Of a DNA stretch of 64,000 bases, positions 28,113 through 35,695 are shown piece after piece. How positions within the stretch are numbered: position 1 is the first letter of the stretch; the number at the start of each line of letters is the position of its first letter. The position numbers and the translations under genes are program-made. Below the pieces are notes generated by a model that searched no databases, was not told the DNA's origin, and was given only the letters and a program-made list of their open reading frames with translations. The stretch comes from Epsilonproteobacteria bacterium tcs-49 (GTDB taxonomy: Bacteria; Campylobacterota; Campylobacteria; Campylobacterales; Sulfurovaceae): NCBI GenBank assembly GCA_002049495.1, contig LLYS01000008.1:1-64000 (forward strand). Direction: 5' to 3'.

Positions 28113-28982
28113 GTGTTTTTGAAAAGATCGGACCTGTTTGAATTTAACGAGTGGGCGCTGTGGCCCCGTATGCTGCGCTCCATGATCACCGATTTCCTGC
28201 ACGCGGTGATAGAGAGGTACCAACCCTACACCCGCAAAGCGGAGTTGATCGCCCGGGCGATCGAGGCTTCGAAAAATAGTACCGTTATCGACCTGTGCTC
28301 CGGGAGTCTGGGGCCGTGGCTGCATCTGAAACCCGCCCTGGAGAAGCGCCTGGGGAGAAAACTCGATATCGTCTGCACCGACAAATACCCCAACGCGAAG
28401 CTTGCCCGGCGCATTGAAAAGTTGGAGGGGATACGCTACTGTGCTGAATCCGTAGACGCCAGGGGCGTATCAAGCACCCCTGAAGGGACACGGACCATCT
28501 TTAACGGATTGCACCATTTTAATCCCGAAGATGCAAAACGGATCGTCAAAGACAGCGTAAATAACGGCCAGTCGCTGGTGGTTTTTGAACTGCTGCGCCG
28601 TTCGTGGGCCGATGTGGCGATCGTGTTGCTGGCGGGGCCTCTTTTTACGATCCTGACGATGCCGCGCTACCTCAACCCCAGCGTAAAAAACCTTTTTTTC
28701 ACGTATGTTCTTCCCGTTTTCCCCCTGACCTTTACCTGGGACGCTGCGGTTTCAAGTCTGCGCTGCTACTCCCAGCGGGAGTTGGATGCGATGATGCGTC
28801 AAGCCGATACCTCCGGCCGCTACCGCTGGCATATCGGCCGCTACCGCTGCAACTCCCTTCCCGTACTTTATCTGGTGGCTTACCCGAAAGCGCCGCAGGA
28901 GAGTGCGGGGGGAGTTTTTGATCCGTATCAAGGGGACGGCGGCTGCGGCGCGGTAGAATTTGAAAAAAAGATGGAGCTATGA
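28113..28982 (+). CDS. SAM-dependent methyltransferase-like protein, cluster gene
   Basis: First gene of the pigment cluster. A class I methyltransferase fold is suggested by VIDLCSGSLGPWL (about residues 59-71, the SAM glycine loop), an acidic strand end CTDKYPNAK (about 90-98) and FNGLHHF (about 130-136). The C-terminal half carries hydrophobic stretches (about 168-185 and 200-215) that may associate with the membrane. The substrate is unknown; methylation of the aryl ring or chain is possible in a flexirubin-type route. The start is GTG 28113 or TTG 28119, both near a GGAG sequence. The 3' end overlaps the next gene. Confidence 0.7.
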   Translation: MFLKRSDLFEFNEWALWPRMLRSMITDFLHAVIERYQPYTRKAELIARAIEASKNSTVIDLCSGSLGPWLHLKPALEKRLGRKLDIVCTDKYPNAKLARRIEKLEGIRYCAESVDARGVSSTPEGTRTIFNGLHHFNPEDAKRIVKDSVNNGQSLVVFELLRRSWADVAIVLLAGPLFTILTMPRYLNPSVKNLFFTYVLPVFPLTFTWDAAVSSLRCYSQRELDAMMRQADTSGRYRWHIGRYRCNSLPVLYLVAYPKAPQESAGGVFDPYQGDGGCGAVEFEKKMEL

Positions 28983-30052
28983 TGGCCAAAACATTTGAAA
29001 ACAACGACAGCAAAAGTGCGTACGACGCCCGCTACGAAGCGCTGAAAATCTCCTTCGCGCCGGTGGTGTTTCAAACGGCGCGGATTCTGGTCGAAAGCGG
29101 CGTTTTGGAGCTGCTTGGAAACGCCCCTGAAGGGATGGGACTTGAAACGCTCGTGGAACGAAACGAGCATTTTGACCTTTACGCGATGCGGGTACTGTGT
29201 GAAAGCGCACTGAGTGCCGATTTGGTAAAAGTGCAAAGTAAGCGGTACCAATTGACCAAAACGGGCTACTTTCTCCTCAACGATCCTCTCGTTCGGGCCA
29301 ATATGGATTTTAACCACTACGTCAACTATAAGGGACTGTTTGATCTGGAACGCTCCTTGAAAGAGAAAAAACCCAGGGGGCTGCGCAACTTCGGAGAGTG
29401 GGAAAGTATCTATCCGCATCTGGGGGAGTTGCCCGAAAAGAGCAGGCAAAGCTGGTTTAGCTTTGATCATCTCTATTCCGATTCCGCTTTTGAAGAAGCC
29501 ATCGAGCTTTTGCTAGAGACAAAGCCCGAAAAGCTGCTGGATATCGGCGGCAATACGGGAAAATTCGCCGCTTTACTGGCGAAAAACGCCCCCGAAACGG
29601 AGGTGGCGATTTTTGATCTGCCCTCCCAGATCGCGGCGGCAAAAACAGATCTGCACTCCCGGGGGTTGCTGGACAGAGTCCGGCTGATTACGGGGGATGT
29701 TTTACAAAACGCACCCCTGCCAAAGGGTTTTGATCATATCTGGATGAGCCAGTTTCTGGATTGTTTCGATCGCGGACAGATCGTTTCCATTTTGCGCCGG
29801 GCGGGGGATGCGCTCGATGGAGGGGGCCGCATCGTGATTATGGAACCCCTCTGGGATCGGCAGCGCTTTGAAGCCGCGGCGTACAGTATCATCAACACTT
29901 CGCCCTATTTCAGCGCCATGGCCAACGGCTACAGCAAAATGTTCAGTTATGAGGAGTTGCGCGGTTATATCATGGAAGCGGGATTACATATCGAATCGGT
30001 CCATGACGGATTGGGGATATGCCAAAGCGTCATCAAGTGCGTAAAAATCTGA
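28979..30052 (+). CDS. O-methyltransferase-like protein, cluster gene
   Basis: The 357 residues match the two-domain O-methyltransferase family (caffeate/hydroxyneurosporene type). An N-terminal winged-helix dimerisation domain (about 20-105) precedes the SAM-binding core. The core has LLDIGGNTGKFAALLAK (about 186-202), the acidic VAIFDLPSQ (about 211-219), and VIMEPLWDR near 285. Such enzymes methylate phenolic hydroxyls. In this cluster a tyrosine-derived aryl head group would be a reasonable substrate; that is inference. It overlaps the preceding methyltransferase gene by four bases. Confidence 0.8.
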   Translation: MMAKTFENNDSKSAYDARYEALKISFAPVVFQTARILVESGVLELLGNAPEGMGLETLVERNEHFDLYAMRVLCESALSADLVKVQSKRYQLTKTGYFLLNDPLVRANMDFNHYVNYKGLFDLERSLKEKKPRGLRNFGEWESIYPHLGELPEKSRQSWFSFDHLYSDSAFEEAIELLLETKPEKLLDIGGNTGKFAALLAKNAPETEVAIFDLPSQIAAAKTDLHSRGLLDRVRLITGDVLQNAPLPKGFDHIWMSQFLDCFDRGQIVSILRRAGDALDGGGRIVIMEPLWDRQRFEAAAYSIINTSPYFSAMANGYSKMFSYEELRGYIMEAGLHIESVHDGLGICQSVIKCVKI

Positions 30053-30131
30053 TTTAAATAACATTAATCTAATTTTAAATACAGTATAGATAGTGTAAAA
30101 TTACCCCAAGAAAAAGAAAAAGGTTTGATGT

Positions 30132-30386
30132 ATGGTAACAAGTCGAGAGTTTAAAGAGGTTCTTATAAAAAGTCTGCGCTTGGAAGATATCACACCCGAT
30201 GATATCGATGATAACGATCCGCTTTTCGGCGACGAAGGGTTGGAACTCGATTCCGTAGATTCCATCGAACTTGTTTTGGCTATCGATAAGGAATACGGCG
30301 TGAAGATTAACGATTCCAAACTTTACGACACCATCTTTGTTTCCGTACAGAGTCTGTTAGATTATATTAATGAGCAAAAGAAGTAG
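30132..30386 (+). CDS. Acyl carrier protein (pigment cluster, first)
   Basis: An 84-residue acidic carrier protein whose LELDSVDSIEL motif holds the serine (about residue 41) that receives phosphopantetheine. The gene has its own AT-rich upstream gap of 79 bases. It overlaps the ketosynthase gene by 17 bases, so the two products are probably made together, as for an ACP/KS unit of an aryl polyene type II synthase. No phosphopantetheinyl transferase is seen in the window. Confidence 0.9.
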   Translation: MVTSREFKEVLIKSLRLEDITPDDIDDNDPLFGDEGLELDSVDSIELVLAIDKEYGVKINDSKLYDTIFVSVQSLLDYINEQKK

Positions 30387-31482
30387 CGCATTCCTCAACC
30401 ATTTCAGCGTGCGGGCTCCCGGCGGCTTGAACGCTGCGGCGCTTTTTGAGCGTATCTGTACCTCCGATACCGCAATTGAGCCCTCGACGGAGTATACTCC
30501 CGGCAAATCCGTAGCTATCGGCAAGATCCCCTCCAGCGATGATTTTGAAACCCTCCTTGTTCAAACGGTAGAGGAGGTGCTGCAAGCCAGCGATTTAAAA
30601 GATTTTAGTCAAACCCTGCTTGCGGTAGGTTCCTCCGTCGGGGGGATGGCGACGACGGAACGGATCGTTTTCCGCGACCACGCTTACGGCGGCGTCGACC
30701 CCCAGATGCACAGTATCAATGCGATCGTGAAGATGCTGCAAAAGCGTTTCACGTTCAAAAACCACCTCAGCTTTTCCACCGCCTGTACCTCCAGTGCCAA
30801 CGCTTTGGGGTATGCTATGGAGGTGATCCACAAGGGCGTTTATGAAAACGTGTTGGTCGTAGGGGCCGATTCGCTGAGTTTTACGACGGTACGGGGGTTT
30901 GATTCCTTGGGGGTACTCTCCGATGCCCCCTGCCGACCCTTTGATGAACAGCGAAAGGGAATGAACGTAGCCGAAGCGATCGCCGCGCTTTTGGTACAGG
31001 CGACTCCCGCCGAGGCTGCGGTGGAGATCGCCGGTGCGGGGTACAGCTCCGACGCGTACCATATTACCCACCCCCATCCCGAGGGGGAGGGGGCGCAAAG
31101 CGCTATGAAGCGGGCACTGGAGTATGCGAAGATCGCACCGGAACAGATCGGCTACATCAACGCCCACGGCACGGGAACGCAGGCCAATGACGCCGCGGAA
31201 GCGGCCGCCGTGGCCGCACTCTTCGGAAAAGGAGCCGCGATCAGTTCCACCAAATCGATCACGGGACATACTCTGGGGGCCGCGGGGGCGCTGGAGGCTG
31301 TGGTTACCGCACAGGCTTTGCAGCAGCAGGAGATCCCGCCAAACTGCAACCTGCAAACTCCGCAAAACGGGGAGGTCGAACTGCCCACCGCGCCGAGAAA
31401 ACACCCGTTTAAAGCGGCGCTGAGCAACTCTTTCGCATTCGGCGGTAACAATACCAGTCTTGTTCTGAGGTTGCCCGAATGA
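30370..31482 (+). CDS. Beta-ketoacyl synthase (pigment cluster, first KS)
   Basis: A KASI/II-type condensing enzyme with a complete active site: cysteine in STACTSSANAL (C139), histidine in NAHGTGT (H266) and histidine in KSITGHTLGAAG (H300). The 370 residues are short for KAS II and lack some N-terminal sequence, as in aryl polyene ketosynthases. The next gene encodes a KS-like chain-length-factor partner overlapping by four bases, which supports a heterodimeric KS-CLF. It would extend the aryl starter with malonyl units. Confidence 0.92.
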   Translation: MSKRSSAFLNHFSVRAPGGLNAAALFERICTSDTAIEPSTEYTPGKSVAIGKIPSSDDFETLLVQTVEEVLQASDLKDFSQTLLAVGSSVGGMATTERIVFRDHAYGGVDPQMHSINAIVKMLQKRFTFKNHLSFSTACTSSANALGYAMEVIHKGVYENVLVVGADSLSFTTVRGFDSLGVLSDAPCRPFDEQRKGMNVAEAIAALLVQATPAEAAVEIAGAGYSSDAYHITHPHPEGEGAQSAMKRALEYAKIAPEQIGYINAHGTGTQANDAAEAAAVAALFGKGAAISSTKSITGHTLGAAGALEAVVTAQALQQQEIPPNCNLQTPQNGEVELPTAPRKHPFKAALSNSFAFGGNNTSLVLRLPE

Positions 31483-32123
31483 AACAGAATCTTGAAATCC
31501 TCGCCGCAAGTGCCCTGTATGCTCCCACGCGTGTAGAGGAGCTGCACACAAAGGAGCTTGTCCCCAAGATGACGACGCGGCGGCGTTTGACCAGAGCGGC
31601 GAAGCTGGTTCTCGAACTTGCCCACAGAAGCGGTTTTGAGCAGGGGCGCATCCTCTACGGCAGTGCCTACGGCGAGCTGCCCGCGACGGCCGCGATCCTG
31701 CGGCGTATCGATGAGGGCGAACCGATCAGTCCCACCGATTTTCAAAACTCGGTATACAATACGGCGGTTTCCTATCTTTCGATGATCACTAAAAACAGAT
31801 CCGAAATCATGACCGTCTCCAGCGGGGACGAAACGGCAAAAGCGCTGCTGCAAGCAGCCGCGGTGAAAGCGATGGACGGGGACACGCTCTTTGTCAGTGC
31901 GACGGAAACCCTTGATATCGAGAAAATAGAGCAGGTGAATCGCTGTATCGATTACCTCGAAAGCGGGGCGGGGTTCATACTGCGTGCCACCGATAAGCCC
32001 GCCGATTTGAGTTTTGGGCGGTTGCAACCGCTCAAAGGCTTCGCCCCCTCCCTGGCTTGTTTGATCGATCTGGCCCAGCGCTGCAGCGATAAAAACTCCC
32101 CGGTTTTGGAGGTAGAGCTGTGA
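31479..32123 (+). CDS. KS-like chain length factor, N-terminal KS domain only
   Basis: The 214-residue protein matches the stand-alone 'beta-ketoacyl synthase N-terminal-like' family found beside aryl polyene ketosynthases. The ILYGSAYGELPATAAIL stretch (about 58-74) and FQNSVYNTAVSYLSM (about 88-102) correspond to the KS fold. The position of the catalytic cysteine falls in TVSSGDETAKAL, without cysteine. The C-terminal KS half is absent. It should act as the non-condensing partner of the preceding KS, controlling polyene length. Confidence 0.82.
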   Translation: MKQNLEILAASALYAPTRVEELHTKELVPKMTTRRRLTRAAKLVLELAHRSGFEQGRILYGSAYGELPATAAILRRIDEGEPISPTDFQNSVYNTAVSYLSMITKNRSEIMTVSSGDETAKALLQAAAVKAMDGDTLFVSATETLDIEKIEQVNRCIDYLESGAGFILRATDKPADLSFGRLQPLKGFAPSLACLIDLAQRCSDKNSPVLEVEL

Positions 32124-32476
32124 ATATTCCCCACCTGCCCCCCGTGAAGTTTGCCCGGGAAGTCGCGGCAAAAGAGGGTGAAACCGTAACGGTACGATGC
32201 TTCTTTGAAGAGGTGCCCACCATCGGTATGCTGCTTGAAGCGGTGGCGCAATCCAGTGCGGGGTTTTCGGATCAGAGCGAGCAGAAGGGGTTTTTGGTAC
32301 AGGTGAAAAAGATGCGCCTGCAAAAGGATCCGAAGCGGGCGGGGGAGTACTATGCCCGTGTCGAAGCCGTAGCCTCCATGGCGAATGTATCGCAGTTTCA
32401 ATTTGAGGTTTTGGAAACTTTAAACGAAGATAGCGCGCCCGTTGCCGCGGGCGGGTTTACCATCTACAAACTTTAA
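32120..32476 (+). CDS. Hot-dog dehydratase-like protein lacking the catalytic histidine
   Basis: A 118-residue protein with a central EVPTIGMLLEAVAQSSAGF segment (about 30-48) that resembles the FabZ/FabA helix carrying the acidic catalytic residue. The histidine block HFPGxPxxPG is absent. In aryl polyene clusters a dehydratase pair (ApeI/ApeP) is known in which, as I recall, one partner supplies the histidine; this would be the ApeP-like one. The other partner is at 33803. GTG start 32120 overlaps the preceding stop. It overlaps the convergent oxidoreductase by four bases at the 3' ends. Confidence 0.75.
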   Translation: MNIPHLPPVKFAREVAAKEGETVTVRCFFEEVPTIGMLLEAVAQSSAGFSDQSEQKGFLVQVKKMRLQKDPKRAGEYYARVEAVASMANVSQFQFEVLETLNEDSAPVAAGGFTIYKL

Positions 32477-33696
32477 GCCGAGTCGCCGATCAGTTTGATC
32501 AGGGTGTTGATCTTCTCTTTTGAATTGTTGACAAAAAAGTTTTCCCGGTCCCAAACGTAACCCGAGAGGATGGAGCTGATGGAGCGTTTGACCTGTTCTT
32601 GCTTTTTGGGAGCGTAAAAGATTTTACCCAGCCGGCCGTCGTACCAGGCGTACACAAATTCCCGGAATACGTCGATACCCACCATCATATACTCTTCGTA
32701 ATCCCTTTGCCAATCCACCGTTTCGCCCCGCAGCTCCCTGTCGATAAGTTCCGCGACCCGATCGGAGGACTGCAGCGCGAGGGTGACTCCCGAGGAGAAG
32801 ACGGGATCTAAAAACTCCGTGGCGTTGCCGCTGAGGGCAAACCCTTTGCCATACATCTTCTTTACCGCCGCGGAGTAGCCCTGGATGCGTCCGACGGGGA
32901 CGATCTTTTCCGCATCTGCGAGTTTTTCGCTCAGATAGGGGTGCTTTTGAAATACGGAGTCCAAGAAAGCCTCTTCGCTTAAACCGCTATTTTCAAAATA
33001 ACTCTCTTCGCACACGATCCCGATGGAGGTGGTACCGTCGCTAAAGGGGATGATCCACAGCCACGCGTTGTTATCGTCGTGGATAACGATATCGATATAA
33101 CCCTCCTTCTCCCCCTCTCTTCGGCGCTCTCCCCTGATCCGCGTAAAGATGGCGTTGCGCAGTTTTAAATCCGAGGGGATATCCAGATCCATCAACTTGG
33201 GCAGGACCCGGCCGTATCCCGATGCGTCGAGAACGAAACGGGCTTCGTAGCGCTCGGTGCCGCCTTGCTCATCCGTTGCGGTAACGATGTTTTTTTCATT
33301 GTCGTAATCGGTGACGGTAACCCCCTCATACACCTTTGCTCCCCGCCTTTTGGCTTCCTGGAGCAGTACGTCGTCGAACTCTTCACGCTTGACTTGAAAG
33401 CTCGAACCCCACTTCTGGCCCAGATTTTGAGAAAAATCCACGACCTCCTCTTCCCTATTTTCATTGATAAAGATCGCACCGCCTTTATACATATAGTTTT
33501 GCCGCTGGATCAGTTCAAGCAGGCCGTTTTTTTCGAGGATTTCGTTACATCTGGGGAGCAGGGATTCTCCGATAACGAAGCGGGGGAAGTGGAGTTTTTC
33601 CAAAACGGTGACGCTGTAGCCCTTTTGGAGAAGTTGGCATGCCGCAACCGAACCGCTGGGGCCGCCGCCAATGATTAAAACATCGCATTTTTGCAT
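32473..33696 (-). CDS. FAD-dependent oxidoreductase (halogenase/geranylgeranyl-reductase-like)
   Basis: A 407-residue flavoprotein with the FAD-binding loop GGGPSGS near residue 11, FPRFVIGESLLPRC (about 38-51), and VLDASGYG (about 160). AWLWIIPFSDGTTSIGI lies near 213-229, and a second FAD contact is SGNATEFLDPVFSSGVTLA (about 289-307). These features occur in the flavin-dependent monooxygenase, halogenase and geranylgeranyl-reductase superfamily, and relatives are found in flexirubin clusters. The diagnostic halogenase WxWxIP is LWIIP here, so halogenation is not established; ring hydroxylation is equally possible. It has its own divergent promoter region with TATAAT and an AAAGGAGC site. 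Confidence 0.82.
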   Translation of the reverse strand: MQKCDVLIIGGGPSGSVAACQLLQKGYSVTVLEKLHFPRFVIGESLLPRCNEILEKNGLLELIQRQNYMYKGGAIFINENREEEVVDFSQNLGQKWGSSFQVKREEFDDVLLQEAKRRGAKVYEGVTVTDYDNEKNIVTATDEQGGTERYEARFVLDASGYGRVLPKLMDLDIPSDLKLRNAIFTRIRGERRREGEKEGYIDIVIHDDNNAWLWIIPFSDGTTSIGIVCEESYFENSGLSEEAFLDSVFQKHPYLSEKLADAEKIVPVGRIQGYSAAVKKMYGKGFALSGNATEFLDPVFSSGVTLALQSSDRVAELIDRELRGETVDWQRDYEEYMMVGIDVFREFVYAWYDGRLGKIFYAPKKQEQVKRSISSILSGYVWDRENFFVNNSKEKINTLIKLIGDSA

Positions 33697-33722
33697 CTAT
33701 GCTCCTTTAATTGTGAACAACT

Positions 33723-33728
33723 ATTATA
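33723..33728 (-). promoter_or_regulatory. Likely -10 element for the FAD oxidoreductase gene
   Basis: Read on the minus strand, TATAAT lies 27 bases upstream of the ATG at 33696 within the AT-rich divergent gap; AAAGGAGC follows as the ribosome-binding site. No good -35 match was seen. Confidence 0.55.
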
Positions 33729-33762
33729 ATATTATTTTACTTGTAAATTAGTTAAGGTGTGT

Positions 33763-33768
33763 TATAAT
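33763..33768 (+). promoter_or_regulatory. Likely promoter of the long pigment operon
   Basis: TATAAT at 33763-33768 with a TTGTAA -35-like hexamer at 33741-33746 (16-base spacing), about 35 bases before the TTG start of the dehydratase gene. It is the only clear promoter upstream of the thirteen-gene plus-strand run ending at 46018. Confidence 0.6.
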
Positions 33769-33802
33769 ATTTATAAGCAAACAGGCATGGGGATTACTAC
33801 AA

Positions 33803-34123
33803 TTGGAGTCAATATATTCGGTCATCAAACAGCAAAACGATAAGGGTGCGGCGGCGATCACGATAAATCTTGCACAGAGTTCGCACCCCGTATTCCAAGC
33901 CCACTTCCCCGGAAATCCCCTTCTTCCCGGCTATATGCAGATCGATATCCTGGCGGAGATTTTGCAAAAAAGGGTTGTTAGCATCGACAAGGCCAAGTTC
34001 CACCACCCCCTGTTCCCCGACGATCGCGTGACTTTCGAGTTGCTTTTTGAGGCAGAGAAGGTACGCGTAAAAAGTTATAAAGATGAAACCAAATGCAGCG
34101 AGTTCACCCTTGAGTTACGATAG
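33803..34123 (+). CDS. Beta-hydroxyacyl-ACP dehydratase (ApeI-like hot-dog)
   Basis: A 106-residue single hot-dog domain with the catalytic block HPVFQAHFPGNPLLPGYMQ (H34 being the likely catalytic histidine). It closely follows the FabZ/FabA HFPGxPxxPG pattern. It would dehydrate the growing hydroxyacyl chain to introduce the conjugated double bonds, possibly together with the histidine-less partner at 32120. TTG 33803 is the first in-frame start; the only nearby ATG (33787) is in another frame. The 3' end overlaps the glycosyltransferase gene by about 40 bases. Confidence 0.85.
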   Translation: MESIYSVIKQQNDKGAAAITINLAQSSHPVFQAHFPGNPLLPGYMQIDILAEILQKRVVSIDKAKFHHPLFPDDRVTFELLFEAEKVRVKSYKDETKCSEFTLELR

Positions 34124-34823
34124 ACTGGTCGTCGTTCCCACCTACAACAACCCCAAAACCATCGCCCGAGTGGCCCAGGATGTCGTTGCGTGCGGCTATG
34201 AATTGGTCATCGTCGATGACGGCTCAGACAAAAAAGTGGAGGAGTTGATCGCCCGAAACGAGCATATCTCCATCGTCCGGCACGAGCGCAACCGGGGGAA
34301 GGGTGCGGCGATCCTCAGCGGTGCGGCAAAAGCCAAAGAGATGGGGTATGAGTGCTTTGTGAGTATGGACGGCGACGGGCAGCACCTCGCCCGTGAAGTG
34401 TACAAACTCTTCGATTCCAGGAAGGATCCGCGTCAAATCATTATCGGAGCGCGAAACTTCGATATCGACAACGTTCCGGGTAAATCCAAAGTGGGCAGGG
34501 CGTTTCACAACTTTTGGATCCGCGCCAACACCGGCTACGATATCACCGATTCCCTGACGGGGTTTCGTCTCTATCCCGTCTCCATCTTGGAGTTGCAGAC
34601 CCGCAGCCGGAGGTTCAACTTCGAAGTGGAGGTGCTGGTGAAGCACTACTGGAGATACAGCCAGATGCTTGATACCACCATCGAATGTTATTATCCCACC
34701 CCCGAAGAGCGTGTCAGCCATTTTGACAACTACAGGGATACGGCGGCGATTATTATGCTGCATTTGAAACTGTTCGCGATGAAGTGTCTGGCACTCAGAT
34801 CCAGGAGTGCGGCATGGTCGTAA
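34083..34823 (+). CDS. Family 2 glycosyltransferase
   Basis: The 246-residue protein has a GT-A fold of the dolichyl-phosphate-mannose synthase-like kind. It has VVPTYNN near the start, VIVDDGSD (about 42-49), GKGAAILSG (about 72-80) and the metal-binding VSMDGDGQH (about 94-102). There is no long C-terminal membrane region. Similar glycosyltransferases accompany an acyltransferase in aryl polyene and flexirubin clusters, where they may decorate or help anchor the product. ATG 34083 gives a long overlap with the previous gene; TTG 34110 is an alternative start. Confidence 0.85.
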   Translation: MKPNAASSPLSYDRLVVVPTYNNPKTIARVAQDVVACGYELVIVDDGSDKKVEELIARNEHISIVRHERNRGKGAAILSGAAKAKEMGYECFVSMDGDGQHLAREVYKLFDSRKDPRQIIIGARNFDIDNVPGKSKVGRAFHNFWIRANTGYDITDSLTGFRLYPVSILELQTRSRRFNFEVEVLVKHYWRYSQMLDTTIECYYPTPEERVSHFDNYRDTAAIIMLHLKLFAMKCLALRSRSAAWS

Positions 34824-35695
34824 AGCAGCGGGTCAACTCCGTCATCGTCAAAACCCTTTACAGACTTTTTCAACTGCTGGGTTACAAAAGCGTCTATATC
34901 GCCCTTTTCCCGGTGGTGGGGTACTACTTTTTCTTTGCGGGCAACGTCAAAGAGGCGCTTCGGGAGTACTATGCGAGGCTGGGGTTGCGGTGGAGCGAAA
35001 AGCGCTATTTCCGCCACCTTTTTTGCTACGCGGTGACCATGACCGACCGCTTCATCTCCAAAACCGATCCGCAGCTTTATACGATGCAAAATAACAACCG
35101 CGAAGCGATCCTGCGGCAGCTGCGCGAAGGAACGCTGCTGCTTTCGACCCACTACGGCGGCTGGGCGGCGGCGAGTAACTACTTCCGCGAAGACGGGATG
35201 AAGATCAAAGTGGTGATGAGCGAGTCGATGATGGCGCAAGTTCGCGACTTTGAACGGATACTCGATAAAAAAAACAGTAACCAGGTGGAGGTGATCGATA
35301 TCTCAAAGGGGCAGCTTGATACCTCCATCGCTATCGCCAACGCGCTGCTTGAGAAGGAGTCGGTGGCGATGATGGGGGATCGGGTATATAGTGACAAGCA
35401 CCTTTATCCCGCGGAGTTTTTGGGCAAGCGGGCCTATTTTAATAAAAACCCCTTTCAAATCGCATATAAAGCCAAACGCAACATCGTCGTGCTTTTTGTC
35501 CTTTATAAAGGGATCAACCGGTATGAGATGCGTTCACGCGTGATCGAGATGGAGCGTTTCAATGATGAAAAAGAAGCGATCGAAGGGGGGATCGGGGAGT
35601 ATGTACGCTTTTTGACCGAGATCGTCAAAGCCCACCCCGAACAGTGGTTTAATTTTTATAACTTTTGGAGCAGATATGAAGTTGACAATCGATAA
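34814..35695 (+). CDS. Lipid A acyltransferase-like (LPLAT) protein
   Basis: Member of the HtrB/LpxL-type acyltransferase family, which transfers acyl groups from ACP at the inner membrane. It has a hydrophobic N-terminal segment (about 20-42), the THYGGWAAA motif (HxxxxD/E region, about 115-123), MMGDRVY (about 188-194) and a conserved C-terminal WFNFYNFW. ATG 34814 follows AGGAG at ideal spacing; a GTG at 34784 would add ten residues. In flexirubin-type routes an enzyme of this type is a candidate for joining the polyene to its partner or to a lipid anchor. That role is inferred. Confidence 0.85.
   Translation: MVVKQRVNSVIVKTLYRLFQLLGYKSVYIALFPVVGYYFFFAGNVKEALREYYARLGLRWSEKRYFRHLFCYAVTMTDRFISKTDPQLYTMQNNNREAILRQLREGTLLLSTHYGGWAAASNYFREDGMKIKVVMSESMMAQVRDFERILDKKNSNQVEVIDISKGQLDTSIAIANALLEKESVAMMGDRVYSDKHLYPAEFLGKRAYFNKNPFQIAYKAKRNIVVLFVLYKGINRYEMRSRVIEMERFNDEKEAIEGGIGEYVRFLTEIVKAHPEQWFNFYNFWSRYEVDNR

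Noticed and set aside
32473-33696. Firm annotation as tryptophan halogenase
   Set aside because: The diagnostic motif is altered and the superfamily also contains hydroxylases and reductases.
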